Part shown: positions 50,721 through 63,800 of the stretch, in pieces
Layout of the letters: every line of letters begins with the position of its first letter
Position numbering within the stretch: the stretch's first letter is position 1
Assembly (NCBI GenBank): GCA_028023455.1
Contig: JAQFVV010000012.1
Span: 5,058,499-5,122,498, forward strand
Direction: 5' to 3'
DNA from: Epiperipatus broadwayi
Taxonomy: Eukaryota > Onychophora > Udeonychophora > Euonychophora > Peripatidae
DNA: 64,000 nt
Notes under the pieces: generated by a model
Told to the model about the DNA's origin: nothing
The model's database searches: none
What the model saw: the letters and a program-made list of their open reading frames with translations, nothing else
Position numbers and translations under genes: made by a program

Positions 50721-53700
50721 TGTTCTAGAGACTTTTATTTATCCAAGAACTTTTTTAATTGTGAAATTGTTTTTTATTAATTGATTCATATCTGAATTAA
50801 TGTGTGTTCTCTCCAATTTATTTAATTAGTAATCTCTCTATTTTAATTTGTTAGAATAAAAATATTTATTTCTAATACCAACTTTTCATTTATAAATTAT
50901 TAATAATAGTTATTAATTATTATTAAATTTATTAATATTAGTTTAGTGATGTTTAAATATATGATTTACCTTTGCCAATATGTTTAATAAGTTCCAGGAA
51001 TAATAATATTTTGAAAAATAATTTTAGTTACGGTAAAATCTAATATCGTCTTTTGAAAACATTTTTTCTTTTTAATTTACGAGTTACGATTTTGTTTGAT
51101 GCAGAATCAGTGAGTCTAATCGACTCTGGTGCCCTCATTTATAAATTAAAGGCTGATTCAGCTCACAATTGTAATTGTAACAATTCTAGGCCAAGTTGAT
51201 CAGGAAATATAGTTATGTTTTTAGAAATAGAAATACAACTTTCTTCTTTTTGATGTAACTTGATCAACTCACGCAATTTATTGCGATAGAGGTCTAGCAA
51301 GATGGAAAATGTTATAATATATATATATCCTCATGTTTCTTTTATTGTTTGATTCATATTTTAATAATTTATAAAATCATTACATTTACATAATGTACAT
51401 TTATCTTAAACCCATCATGTAGCAATTCAAAACTTCTGCATTCATAAATTAAAAGAATCTAATGCTCTACAAACTATTACTACATTCATTTAACATTATA
51501 GACTATATTCACCATAATTAAAAGTGTTCATGACTTCCAAACTTTTATATATGATATGCTCTCGAACAGAAACTATGTACATTGCAAGCAAAAATCAGAT
51601 ATATATTACTTGAGCTCTCATTGTATTTTGGTTACAATCAACATACATTGGTATGTTATGTAAAATCATTTGTCATCAATATTAAATTTAATGTTAAGCT
51701 TAGCACAAATAAGAATACTGGATTTCAGTATCAATTATGAAAGTGTATTGCAGAAACCAAAGTAATTTATATACATCTTTCAGTCAGATCTGTCAGAATA
51801 ATCATTCAAAAAATGACTTCAAATGTACTTGTGTTTTTTTAATCCTAAAAAAAGAGTATGTATCTATCTTTGGTAATATAAGTATTATAAATGAAGAAAG
51901 AGAACACAAAGTAAATGTGATGTATAAAATGTTCGTATAGCAATATTAACCAATACTCCAGAAGTATTCATTTAAATCAGTTTTGGAGTTTTAAGAAACA
52001 CTTTAATTTTTATTTGTCAGTGTTATTTAATATTAAACATGATTATTGCATAAAAGGGATTAAGGCCTTCTTGGGATTTTTTAATCTTTTTTTATTAATT
52101 TATATGTACACTATTTTGCTTGCATTAGTAGAATAAAAGAATATAATACAATATATTTATTTTTATATAAAATAATAATACATGATTTATTAATAGCAGT
52201 ACCACAAAAATGTATTGTTTTATGATCAGTTATACTTCTGAGTTTGATCAGCTTTTAGGATTTTAGTTTAAATATATTTCTCACATGATAAGCTAATTTT
52301 TTAAATAGCTATAAAATTTTATCATCATGATAATTTATTTATGCTTCATTTGCAAGTGAGAAATTAAATACATGACACAATCGGAATTTAATTAAAGTGT
52401 ATTTACAAAATCAAAGTTTAACTTATAATTCCATTTCTATAATATGTTTTTCAATATACAGGCCTATAACATACTTTCTATCCATTTCAAAAGTTTTCTA
52501 AGATCTATAATCTTTTAATGAATGCTGCCATTTTTTTTTTTTTTTGCATTTTTACAAAGTCATTTGAAAGTGGTTATAATTTTTGACACAATTATATATT
52601 GCAAATTACCAAACTTTTCAAGACTATTAAGTACCATAAAGCAAAAATTCCTAGCCTATTTAATTCTCCTAAAAAGTAAAGAAAATTATACAAAATTCAT
52701 TTAGTAGAATTATTTATAAATAACAAGAAAGTACTCATGTATGTACATAAGATTCAATTGTAATTTACAGATTTTGAAATAAAATAAAAAACCAAAACAT
52801 TTGAGATACATTATTAAACCAAGGGAAGACCGAAAATTAATCTATGGTGTGAGAACATGGTAAAGTTAACATGTCTGAATTAGCTAAATTAAACTGGAGA
52901 CTGACTTAAACATAGCCTCATTTATACTAAAATGTATATCCCCAACGAATCTTTAACAATAGATTTGTCTAGCAACGCACAGATCATACATCAACAGGTA
53001 TAATTATAACACAAAAGGGTAAGATTCAGTGTGGTGCTCAGTGATCATATATATATATTTAAATGCGTGTCTCTAAAATATAGTAAAATCTTCATCATTT
53101 TAATGGATAGCTATTTCACCTCTAATTGATTATTAGAAAAAGGAAGCTGTTTGCCTAAGCGTGGCATGACCCGGGTTCAGGAATGAACTGTTTTGTAATA
53201 GCTTAATGTCCATTTTTTTCTCACTGCCTCTTCAACAGGATTCACTATTCCAGGCAAGTGATATGTGCCGTATTTGACTGAATGAAGTAATTTGAAAAAT
53301 GCAATAAAATAATGTAGAGGCACTATATATATAATCACTAAGTAATACAGTACAGGAAATGCGATCAAACGACCATAAATAGTAAAACCTAATTAATATT
53401 AATATGTAGATATATGATCTCGTATATTACTATGCTAGAAAATCCGTTAAAAAAAAACCTCACTTCAAAGTCATAAAATAAACTTATATGCAGGCATTAT
53501 ACCGGTATAATACCTGCATTAAATCAATAATTTTCGTTATTTAACTAATCCTTATACATATAGATTTGATGAATATTGAATAGATAATTATATGAAAAAG
53601 ATCACATTGTATCCCTCTATTACATATACTAAATAACAGACGCTTATATATACTGCATCTCCCAATACGTATTTATTCAATAAACATTTAGTTTGATTAA

Positions 53701-54590
53701 GTATATATACGTATAACAATAATTGCGAGGTACTTTTCTAAAAATATATAAATCACAAATTAAATAGACGCATATATATGATACGAACGTCTTTCTTAGT
53801 CTAATTATAAAATGAATATAGAGTTTAGTTAAACTAAATGGCAATACAGTGTATATTCTTTTCTCTTTCCTTTAAAAACATTTTATAAAAAAAAAAATAA
53901 CTGCGGGAGAAGGTGGAGGGAATTCTTTTACAAATTATTGAGAAACGACGTCCGCCTTTTATTATAGTGGGTTGGAAAATAAAATAAAAATTTTAACTTA
54001 TTTGCAATATCTCCCTGCTCCTCCCTTATATATATTCCACATTACCAATGAAACAATAAATATCAAAAAAAAAAAAAAAGATCTTAATTTCATATGTATG
54101 CTAACGATCCGTCACTCATCGTTAGAATACATAACAACATTTTTTTAAATATATGTAAGGTACAAATATATATTAAGCAGAACAATAATATATATATAAT
54201 AAATGACAAAGATAAAAAGTTACCGGTAACTCAGACGCGCGTATATATATGATATGAATTAAGCTCTATACGGATGGCAAATTAAGAGTCCATTTTTAGA
54301 GGCATCATGATGCAGTTGTTATTTCTTGACGGCTGTTATAATCTACATCAGACGTCTGTGCTCATGTTTTCATTTAGATAGGTCTTTCTTTCTGGTAGCA
54401 AAGGTAGGCAGTTATCAAGCATGATTCTTCGGTCTTCTGCCGGGCTTCATTTCTAGGACTCACTCTAAGGACGGACAAGGAGGACAGAGGAAAAATTTTC
54501 TACTCAAGAATGACTTGTACAGAAATTTACGAATCGATTCTGACTTTAGAACAAAAAAATGATGATTTTTTTTTCTAACAAAGTTTTTTA
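50720..54590. other. AT-rich non-coding DNA, with a CpG-bearing part at 53400-54560
   Basis: No coding motif is seen. From 54220 to 54540 the sequence is less AT-rich and looks unique. It could be regulatory or an unrecognised exon or UTR. Confidence 0.4.
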
Positions 54591-54595
54591 GTCAA

Positions 54596-54690
54596 GTGTT
54601 GATGGCCTAGCTGTTAGCATAGCTGCCTTCCAAGTAGCTGGTCCGGGTTGGTTTACCAGTCAGAGGATTTGACATATATATATATATAAA
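54596..54690 (+). repeat. tRNA-Gly(TCC)-derived SINE, diverged
   Basis: The body at 54596-54667 keeps box A (TGGCCTAGCTG), CTGCCTTCCAAG and the TTTGACATAT tail, which merges into (TA)n. Box B is damaged (GGTTGGTTTACC). No TSD could be read because of the TA tract. Confidence 0.75.
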
Positions 54691-54699
54691 AGAATTTTA

Positions 54700-55985
54700 C
54701 TATTTATACTTTAAACTTTTTCTATAATTTCCAAATTATATACATTTAAATTTCCTTTATAATTTACAATTTATTTTAACATTATATACACCCATATTAT
54801 TAATCATTTATTTTAATATTCATTCACTGTGTTTGGCTCTATGGACTATGGTTAAATAAACATTGAATGATGAAGCACACATATACATGGCTATATATAT
54901 ATATATATATATAGCTTCAATATATGCACTCACATTAGTGAAATATTTAATCATATTTATACAAGTCTGTGTTTAATACATTCACCTATAATCACAACAA
55001 GAATAATCATAATAATGGTGCTCTGGGTTATCTATCCAATCTTTCTTCTTGTGGAAATGTCTATAGTTTACTAGATAAATGGCTTTATTTTAAAAAAATT
55101 ACAATAAGTTGATATAATAAAATAAATATGATAAGCACAACTTACAATAAAATACACTATTTCTTATAAAAAAAGTAAAATAATATCCATAGATTACAAT
55201 ATATATATATAATTGCTCGTATTTAGATGATAAGTGATGTATAAGATACAGATATATATATATAAACATTATGAGGTACTTATTCCAGTATCAGTTATGA
55301 CAATGAAATAAATTTGACTTTTAATTTATAAACCTTATTTGTAAAAAAAAAAAATTATATTTACACAAAAAACTAGAAGATTGAAATATGTTTAGATGAC
55401 AGTGATATAAGATACAGATACACACAAAACAGACAGTTATAAGATATTCCTTCCAGCATCAGTTATGATAATGAAGTAAATTTGATTTTTCGTTATAAGT
55501 TATTTGCAACAAAAGATTACATTTATATAAAAACGTAAAAATTAACTAGATTGAAAAAAATGTACATATAAAAGTGCTTACACTTAGATTATAAATGCAA
55601 TACGCACAAAACATATCATTATTCAACCCCACAAAACAGGTCATGTTTCTACAGCATTATACATTTTGTCTACAAAAAAAAAGAAGAAAAAACAAATGCA
55701 TGTTAGCATGATTTAAAATCTATGATTGGTCAAAGTTCTTGAAAAAGAGTCTTTTTGAGTACATCTGCATTCATTAATCCTTTAGTTCATTTCAAATATG
55801 AATTAAATTTTTATTTTTAAATGTAAAAAATTGATCACAGCATCAGCTCTTTATAAAAATACAAATGAAATTAATCAAATGATAAAACTGTAAAAGCTAT
55901 TCTAAAGTTGAAAGGGCAGCACTAAATTATGATGAAAGGTTCTTAAATATATACTTTCACTTGTAATGAAATTTTCCATGATATT
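54700..55985. other. AT-rich non-coding DNA with two related copies of a short motif
   Basis: Segments near 55225-55310 and 55395-55480 are similar: GATGATAAGTGATGTATAAG against GATGACAGTGATATAAG, then AGATACAGATA, then CCAGTATCAGTTATGA against CCAGCATCAGTTATGA. They are probably an old duplication. No gene is seen. Confidence 0.5.
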
Positions 55986-58900
55986 ACAATAAGGCATGGG
56001 TCCCATGCCACCCAGAGCATCCCCAGGTTGTGGATAGGGGCATGGCCTTCAGATATGAAGGTTAGCTGCGAATAAGCAGAGTACTGTAAATAAGCAGTCG
56101 CTGACAATGGGACAACATTCACTATCAGGAAGTGGTGAAGGAGACAGTGGTGTGTTTACTTCTATAAAGTGCCACAATTCCTATGATGGCGGATGTATAA
56201 TGGCGAGTGTTGACCGCCATTAAATAAGTCAACACCCCACTGGGTGCTGGGTCAGCAACGGCATTTCTTCCAAGTCAGCGGAAGATCACTAGAGGTGACA
56301 ACGATGAGGAGGAAGCGGTAGTTGGATTTTTATTTTATGGGATTTGGCTAGCGCACTAAGCCTATTATAGAGGTTATTGCTGGGCAAAGAAGGCAACGGG
56401 AAACCACTTTGTCTTATAATTCCCTTGTTTTATTATGAGTATGTCTACAGGAATCATTACGTTTGGTGTTGAGACCTTAGTTAAGAATAACTTTGGTGTC
56501 TTGCCCGGCAGGAGTGGACATGAGGCTACTCAGGTCATCAACCTGTGAAATCCTCATAAATATAATTCATTGAGAGGGGATACACTGAGAATTGGAACGT
56601 GGAATGTTAGATCTTTGAGGAAAGGTGGGAAATTGGAGAATTTGAAAAGAGAGTTGAATTTGAATAATATTGATGTAATGGGATTAAGTGAAGTGAGGTG
56701 GGAGGGATGTGGAGAAGTAAGTAGTGGAGATGTAAAGTTGTTTTATTCAGGTGGTGATAGGTCAATTAATGGAGTTGGCATTGCTGTGAGGAAGAAAATA
56801 TGGAATAGCGTGGCAAAGGTTGATGGTATTAATGATAAACTGATGGTGATGAGAATAAATGCAAGTCCTAGGGATTTGGTAATTATACAAGTTTATATGC
56901 CAACTAGTACTCATGATGATAGTGAAATTGATGAAATGTATGAGAAGATAGAAGAAAGTATTCAATGTGAAGGAAAAAATGCATGTATATTGCTATTGGG
57001 GGATTGGAATGCTGTTGTGGGGAAAGGTAGGGAAGAGAAAATTGTTGGAAATTATGGTATTGGAAAAAGAAATGAAAGGGGTAGTCGACTTGTACAATTT
57101 TGTAAAAAGAATGGGTTTGTCATTGCAAATACTTGCTTTAAAAATCATATTAGAAGATTGTATACATGGAAAGCTCCAGGTAACAAAGAACATTATCAAA
57201 TTGATTATATACTGATTCAGAATAGATATAAGAATGCTGTTAAGGGTTCACATGCTTTGCCAGGTGCTGATATAGATTCGGATCATAATTTGGTGATGGC
57301 TAAATTAAAGTTAAGTTTAAAAAGAATTAAAAGAGGGAAAAGATACACAAGATGGGACTTGGATAAATTGAGACAAATGGAAAAAGGAAAATTTGGTTTA
57401 ATATGTGAAAATGAATTTAAAAGAATTGTTCAGAATGGAAACTATATTAATAGCTCTGATGAGTGTTGGAATAGAATTAAAGAGGGATTCTTGAAAATAG
57501 CAAAAAATGAAATAGGTATTATTCGTGCGAGAAAAGCTAAAAGACCTTGGATAACTGAAGGTATGTTGGAAAAGATGGAAGTGCGGAGATGGTGGAAGAA
57601 TGTAAATACTGAGGAAGGGCAAAAGGAATATAGGAAATTTAATAATGAATTAAGAAGAGAAACAGATTTAGCAAAAGAAAAGTGGTTGGAGCAAAAATGT
57701 AAAGAGATAGAAAGGTTTCAACAGATGAAAAGATATGATCTAGCATTTGATAGAATACAAAGTATTTCTTGGGAGAAAAAGACATGGGTAGCAAGTGAGA
57801 TTGCGGATAAGAATGGAAGAAGGTTAACCGATAGTAATGATATATTAAAAAGATGGGAAGAATATATTCGGTATCTATTTAGTAGAGGAAATAATTTAAT
57901 TAGTTATGAACTTGAAAATGAAGAAGATGTTGCAATGGATGATAGAGGTATGCACCTACTGCCAGATGAAGTAAGAAAGGCCATCACACAAATAAAGAAT
58001 GGTAAGGCTATTGGATTTGATGCAGTACCTATAGAATTTTTGAGAGAAATGGGAGAATTTACTATGAAGGAAATAGTTGGACTTTGCAATTTGATATATA
58101 ATAGTGGAGTTTGGCCTGAAGATTTTTTAAGAACTATAGTGATTCCAATTGCTAAAAAGAAGAAAGCTGTTAAATGTGAAGAGTATAGGACAATAAGTGT
58201 ATTGTCTCATGTTTCTAAGGTGTTATTGAGAATTTTAACTCAAAGGATTTATGGGAAGGTTGACTATTATATTGCTGAAGAACAGTTTGGTTTTCGGAAA
58301 GGGAAAAGCACAAGAGATGCTATTGGTATTGTTAGGACAATTGCAGAAAGATATATTGAAAGAGATAAAGGAATTGGTATATGTTTTGTAGATTTAGAAA
58401 AGGCATTTGATAGAGTAAGCTGGAATAAACTGATGTCTATCTTAAGAGATAAAGGAGTATTCTGGAAAGAAAGACGATTGATATGGAATATGTATAATGG
58501 GCAAAGAATAAGAGTTAGATTTGGATGTAATGAGACTGATGAAGTGAATATAGAAAGTGGAGTTAGGCAAGGATGTAGTATGTCACCTGTTTTGTTTAAT
58601 ATTTATTTAGAAGATATGATAAATAATTATTTGGACTGTGGAGGAGCAAATGTTGGAGGGAGAGTAATAAAGTGTATAAGATTTGCAGATGATATGGCTC
58701 TTATTGCTGAGGAAGAAAAGGATCTTCAGAATATGTTGAATAAATTGGAAGAAGGATGTATGGCATATGGAATGAAGATTAATATTGAAAAGACTAAGTG
58801 TTTATGGATAGGGAGAGATGCAAAAAGACTGCAAATTGGAATCCATGATGACATGGTGCAGCAGGTGAAGGGATTTAGATATTTGGGTTGTTGGTTGAGT

Positions 58901-59481
58901 GAGGATGGAAGAAGTGAAGATGAAGTTAAAAGAAGAATAGCATTGGCAAAGGTGACATTTGTAAAAAGAAAGAAGATATTCTGTGAACCTATGGAAAGAG
59001 AATTAAGGAAAAGATTAATTAAATGTTATGTGTGGAGTGTATTAATGTATGGTTGTGAGACATGGACATTGAGTAATAGAATTAAGAAATGACTGGAAGC
59101 TTTTGAGATGTGGACATGGAGAAAAATGGAAAAAATCAGTTGGGTGAATAAAATAACAAATGAAGAAGTTTTGAAAAGAGTTAATGAGGAAAGAAGATTG
59201 ATTAAAAGTATCAAAGAGAGAAAGAGAAACTGGATTGGACATATACTAAGAAAAGATTATAGTTTAATGAAAGATGTTTTGGAAGGAATGGTGAGTGGAA
59301 ATAAAAAGAAAGGATGGAAGAGATTGACATTATTGGATGATATACGAGATGGAAGGGGTTATGTGGAATTGAGGAAGTGGGCAAGGAAGACAATGGAATG
59401 GAAGAATGGATGAACTGATGTAGTGACTACTCTCTGGACCTGTCTATTGGACAGACTACTATTGATGATGATGATTACAAT
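55983..59481 (+). mobile_element. Nearly full-length RTE-like LINE with candidate 8-bp TSD
   Basis: A change to more balanced base composition begins at about 55991 (GGCATGGGTCCCATGCCACC) and ends with a (GATGAT) tail at about 59473. ATTACAAT occurs at 55983-55990 and 59474-59481 as a possible target duplication. The roughly 3.5 kb contain a GC-richer 5' UTR, one long frame and a short 3' UTR ending GGACAGACTACTATTGATG. The size and single-protein design fit RTE-type LINEs. This is the best-preserved element of the window. Confidence 0.82.
56435..59413 (+). pseudogene. RTE-like endonuclease/reverse transcriptase, two in-frame TGA stops
   Basis: One frame runs from ATG 56435 to 59413 with only two interruptions: TGA at 56546-56548 and TGA at 59090-59092. 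Both could be decayed CGA arginine codons. The 840 codons between (from 56570, where the first codon is TTG) hold an APE-type endonuclease with GTWNVRSL (residues 9-16), LSEVRW (39-44), VYMPT, LLGDWNAVVG and SDHNLV. RT follows with EQFGFRKGKST, DLEKAFDRVSW, GVRQGCSMSPVLF and IRFADDMAL (FADD at 705-708), then YGCETW. After the second stop the frame continues with the usual C-terminal NWIGHILRKD segment. All catalytic residues I can check are intact. Such proteins nick DNA and prime reverse transcription there. Confidence 0.9.
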
Positions 59482-59920
59482 TCTATTAATATTTTACCAT
59501 CAGCCAATTTACCATTACATGATTAATTCTTATTGCTTATAATTTTTTTATCTTCCATTTAAGAATAACTTCATTCAATCAATCAATTCATTTGAAATGA
59601 CTACAAAGAATGGCTATGGAATGTCTTGAAAATTTTTCAACTACCTAAACAAATTTAAAATTCAACTGGATTTGAAACCTTTGTCAATAGAATTGAAGGA
59701 TAAATGTTTCATCACTAAATTATGACTTCATTTATCATAGATTATTAATATTGATTTTATGTTGTCATCCCAGATTTTGTCTGGTTTTTACAAGCAAACC
59801 ATGTTTATTTCATGTTAGGGCTGTCTTCTGTTATTAACTTAGTTTCATTAAACATTTGATTATTTTGTAAAGATAACAAAATTATGTGTTTATAAGAATA
59901 AACATACTAGTTGTTGACAA

Positions 59921-60010
59921 GGATTGGTGGTCTAGTGGTTAGCATAGCTGCCTTCCAAACAGCTGGGCCAGGTTCATCTCCCAGTCAATGCATTTGACAT
60001 ATGAGAAACA
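59921..60010 (+). repeat. tRNA-Gly(TCC)-derived SINE, best-preserved body
   Basis: The body at 59921-59992 shows box A TGGTCTAGTGG, an anticodon arm CTGCCTTCCAAACAG and box B GGTTCATCTCC. An acceptor-like GGATTGG pairs with TCAATGC apart from the ends. The tail TTTGACATATGAGAAACA links it to the other Gly-type copies. No clear TSD was found, so a tRNA pseudogene is not excluded for this copy alone. Confidence 0.78.
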
Positions 60011-60360
60011 TTTTTGGTTTTCAAGATCATTTTATGTATAAAACATTAACAAAACTGTTGCTCATTCAAAAATTCTTTTTAAATGCTTATTTTATTATAA
60101 ATTTTAATTGAAATATTTCTACTGCTCCCAAAAGTAATCATCATTTTTTATTTATTTAATGTATTTGTTAATAGTAGTAGCAAATTCTCCATATAGCACC
60201 AAGTGCAAGCCTTAGTAATGAGTAGATGTTATTAATAGCCTGTGTAAACATATGATATCATGATTATGCAATGTTTTGATAATTTATTTATTACTAAATC
60301 ATAATTTATTTTGATTATCTTTTGTAATTGATTGTACATTTCATTTAATATATATGTTTA

Positions 60361-60378
60361 GAGAGAGAGAGAGAGAGA
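60361..60378 (+). repeat. (GA)n microsatellite
   Basis: Nine GA units follow an AT-rich stretch. Confidence 0.9.
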
Positions 60379-60515
60379 TTTACAACAAAAGATTTTGAAT
60401 ATTACTTTAGTTTTGATCATGTAAAATTTTAGTTTTCCAATCTTAAATGAAAGTTTTTTGCATAAGTGTATAACTTCTCATGCAGTAAGAAGTTTTTATC
60501 TTTATATTTGTTCAC

Positions 60516-60821
60516 AATTTTACAAGTATTACCAAAATCACACTTTTCTTTATTTTGCCATAATATCCTATAAATACAATTTATCCAAAGCACTTCAAAC
60601 ACTTTTTAGCAAAACTCTTTATTTGTACATATACATACACCTACATTTATTATATAGTTTATAATATAATTATGTATTTTATTTTATTTTGTTCATTATA
60701 TCATAGCTCTGAAGAAGACTGCAGGTCAGTCGAAACGTAGGTATATGTATATGTACAAATAAAGAGTTTTTTCTAAAAAGTGTTTGAAGCGGTTTGGATA
60801 AATTGTAATTTTACAAGTATT
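60516..60821. mobile_element. Snapback insertion with 15-bp TSD and hammerhead-like core
   Basis: AATTTTACAAGTATT is exact at 60516-60530 and 60807-60821, bounding 276 bp. Inside, arms at about 60577-60646 and 60734-60806 are inverted copies, sharing ACAATTTATCCAAA, CTTCAAACACTTTTTAG and ACTCTTTATTTGTACATATA. In the loop, on the plus strand, CTGAAGA (60709-60715), one extra A, GACTG/CAGTC as stem II (60717-60731), GAA, the self-complementary ACGT and A60739 follow the hammerhead order. Stem I is weak (two wobbles and a bulge). No protein is encoded. Confidence 0.82.
60709..60739 (+). ncRNA. Hammerhead-like core with an extra A, activity doubtful
   Basis: The core order CUGAAGA, stem II, GAA, ACGU, A is preserved, but an unpaired A separates the core from stem II and stem I is poor. 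The form resembles the short hammerheads of Penelope-like elements. It may be a degenerate or dimer-dependent version. Confidence 0.5.
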
Positions 60822-60849
60822 TATTAAAATATAGATAAAATGTTGTTAA

Positions 60850-63800
60850 CTCAAAAAATTATTTTTCAATTCTTCTACTACTTAAATAAAATTTCAAAGA
60901 TGAACTTTAATTTTTTACCTTACATATACATATACAACAAAATAAAAAAAGAGAAATATTTAATTAATCACTGCAAATTAATACATCTAATTGCAGTGAG
61001 CTGTTTGTTTTGTTGTTGTTTTTTTTTTGTATTTATTTTGAGAGGATAAAAATCTATAATCTTGAAAGCTGAAAAATTCATGAATCCAAAAAAAAAAAAT
61101 CTTGGAAGGATTGATTTTGGATCAATATGTTTCATCTATAATTGAAATGTAAGTAGAATTTTACTGTGTTATATAAAACCCAAAAGTAACTTTTAAAAAT
61201 ATAGATACATTTTAGAAGATTATTTTATTCCAGAAATTGAGAAAATTATTAGACAATTGATACTGTGCCAAAGTCGCAATACTTGAACATTATTTATCTT
61301 TGTTTAACACATTTCTTTTTAGCATTTCAATATTTACAGTTAAATTGTAAACTTTAATTAGTACTTACAGCATTAAAGGTTATTCAAAAGATGCTTTTTT
61401 AAAAAAAATAAAACTGTTGTTTATTATAAAATTAATTAAAATTGCTAAATAATTAATGTACTGTTTAACTTTTATTATCAACATTATTAACTTTTGAATT
61501 AAAAAAAAAAAATGTTAAAAAAACTGTTTTGGTTGTTTACGTAAAAGTTTGTGAATAGGTTAATAAGTACTTGAACAAGGAAAAAAAATTCTCTTGAGAA
61601 TAGTTGTTATTATTAATTAAAATATAAAAATGAAAAGAATACACTAAAGGTTAAAATAGTTTAAAAACAAACATTAATATTTAATTTTTATAAAATAATA
61701 AATTCTCAAAAATAGTATAAAAACGCAAGTAATAAACATGTTCTTTTTGCTGGCTATGTATAAAAATGCTTATTTATAAACATTTTTTAAAAATTATATT
61801 TAAACATTTAAAAAATTTAATTATAGGTACAAACAAAATAAGTAAAAAGTTTTATTAACTTAGTAAAAAAAAAACTTTTATTAAGTTTATTACTTTAAAA
61901 AAATATTTATTTATTTATTTGGGGGGGGGGCTGTATTAATAAATATTTTGCTTGGATATAAAAAGATCTCAATCAAATCATAACTCTAGTAACTGCAATT
62001 ATATATAGTACTGATTCTATGGCATACAATTTATTATATATTGTTTATAACTACTTTTACATTGATTCTAGTAATATAAAATTAATTATAATATGTTTTA
62101 ATTAGAATTATTGTTATTAAAAGTTTATTTACATTATATTGTTTTGATATGATAAAAAATTTGAGGTATTTGAGTAAAATATTGAAAATAAAAAGAATAT
62201 GTAATAGCTTCAAAATTGTTTCCGTTTTTATAGTTCTCATAACAATTTATAATGGATTTCCTTCAGCAGGCATCAAGTCATAATATTAGGTTTAAGGATG
62301 GAATATATAATTTGAATCAAAGGCAAAAACAAAAACTTCATCTTTTTGACTCCTAGACTTATAATATACTGTTGACAGTGCTATTTTTGTTATTTTGAAA
62401 AAGATTTTCAAAAATTTTTTGATGTTTCAAATACTCTCTTATTAAGATTTTAATAAAAAAAGGAAAATGCACAGCTATTTGTAGCTTGGATTATTGTGAG
62501 TTTTAAAAAGTGAATAAATTTAATTATCTTGATAGCTTATTGGACGGAAAGAAAAATGAATGCAAACTCTAATGTGCAATTGTAATGTTTAATAAATTAA
62601 AAGATAGTATATTTTTTATAGTTATATGACTATTAAAAATAAATTAGCCACAAGTAGGATTGCTATTACAACCAATTTATTGTATGGTAATAAGAGATCG
62701 ATTCTTTTATTAATATAATATAATATCACTGGAAACATTTTATTTGGTGATATTCCATAAAATTTTAAAAATACATTGAGTTGATCAGTTAATCAAGCAG
62801 TATGTTTTTTAACTACCTGGATATAATGTTATTGAGTATTCTATTGCAAAGATACAATTTTATTTGACTGGTCATATAAAACTTGTAACAGACTTTATAA
62901 AAAAAAGTATGCACCTTCCATAATCTTTTGTAACAAAAAAAATATGGTAATCTTGAGCATAACTTTTGACAGATGCAGATCTCTCTTGTACTATAAAGAT
63001 TACTTTGAAGACATTATAAATAAAGAACAATTTTTATTAATGCCATTTGAAAAATAGAATTAAGAATAGAATGCAATGAGAACTACAATTAAACAAAGAA
63101 TTTAAGTACTTTGAAAGATGAAAGCTTATTACAAAAACAAAAAGTAATTGAGCTTAACCGATATGAAATAAGCAGACTAAAAAAAAATAACATATATTCA
63201 AACATATTCTTAGCCCTTCGATTGCTAAACCTATTATTATTTGTCTTTTTATCTTTTTTTTTAATCTTCTGGATTAAAATAGCCATATTTGTTTACAAAT
63301 GTTTCTTTAATAATGAAAAAGATATTTTAATGAATAATATTAATCTTTTATTAAATTTTTGTTTCAATAATTCTTAAATGATAGATTGAGATGTCAACAT
63401 TGAATTGTTTACCATCATCTTAAAAATGGTACCATAATATATTTATATACTATTTAAAAGTTTTATTCTGCTATATCTATTTGAATCTTATGAATAAAAA
63501 ATTAAAGAAGGTAAATAATTACAAAATATATTTCTGTCTGAAGCAGCACTTTTATAATTTGCCTAAATTACAACCTCTCACATATCTTTGTAATCTTTAT
63601 TAAGTATTTGTCATTGCATCTTCATCTACAAATGTTAAATTTCTAGCTTTTACATGTTTGATGTCATTCACTTTTGATAACGGTAAATACTAAACAAAGA
63701 TAATGAAAACAGAGAAGTTTGTAATTGACCAACGAAAAAGGGTTGGTTCAGCTAGAAATGTATTTTGAATGGCAATTAGTTTTTTTCATCATCTTTATTC

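Noticed and set aside
51095-51170. LIDSGA-like peptide suggesting a retroviral-type protease
   Set aside because: The frame is short, with no flanking gag, pol or LTR sequence. A chance match is likely.
53145-53185. GACCCGGGTTCAGG, a box-B-like sequence, possible SINE or tRNA
   Set aside because: There is no box A at the right distance and no acceptor stem or TSD.
62480-63377. Frames such as NKFNYLDSLLDG and a hydrophobic 88-residue frame, possibly a retroelement gag or small membrane protein
   Set aside because: The similarity is too faint and the frames are broken or low-complexity.
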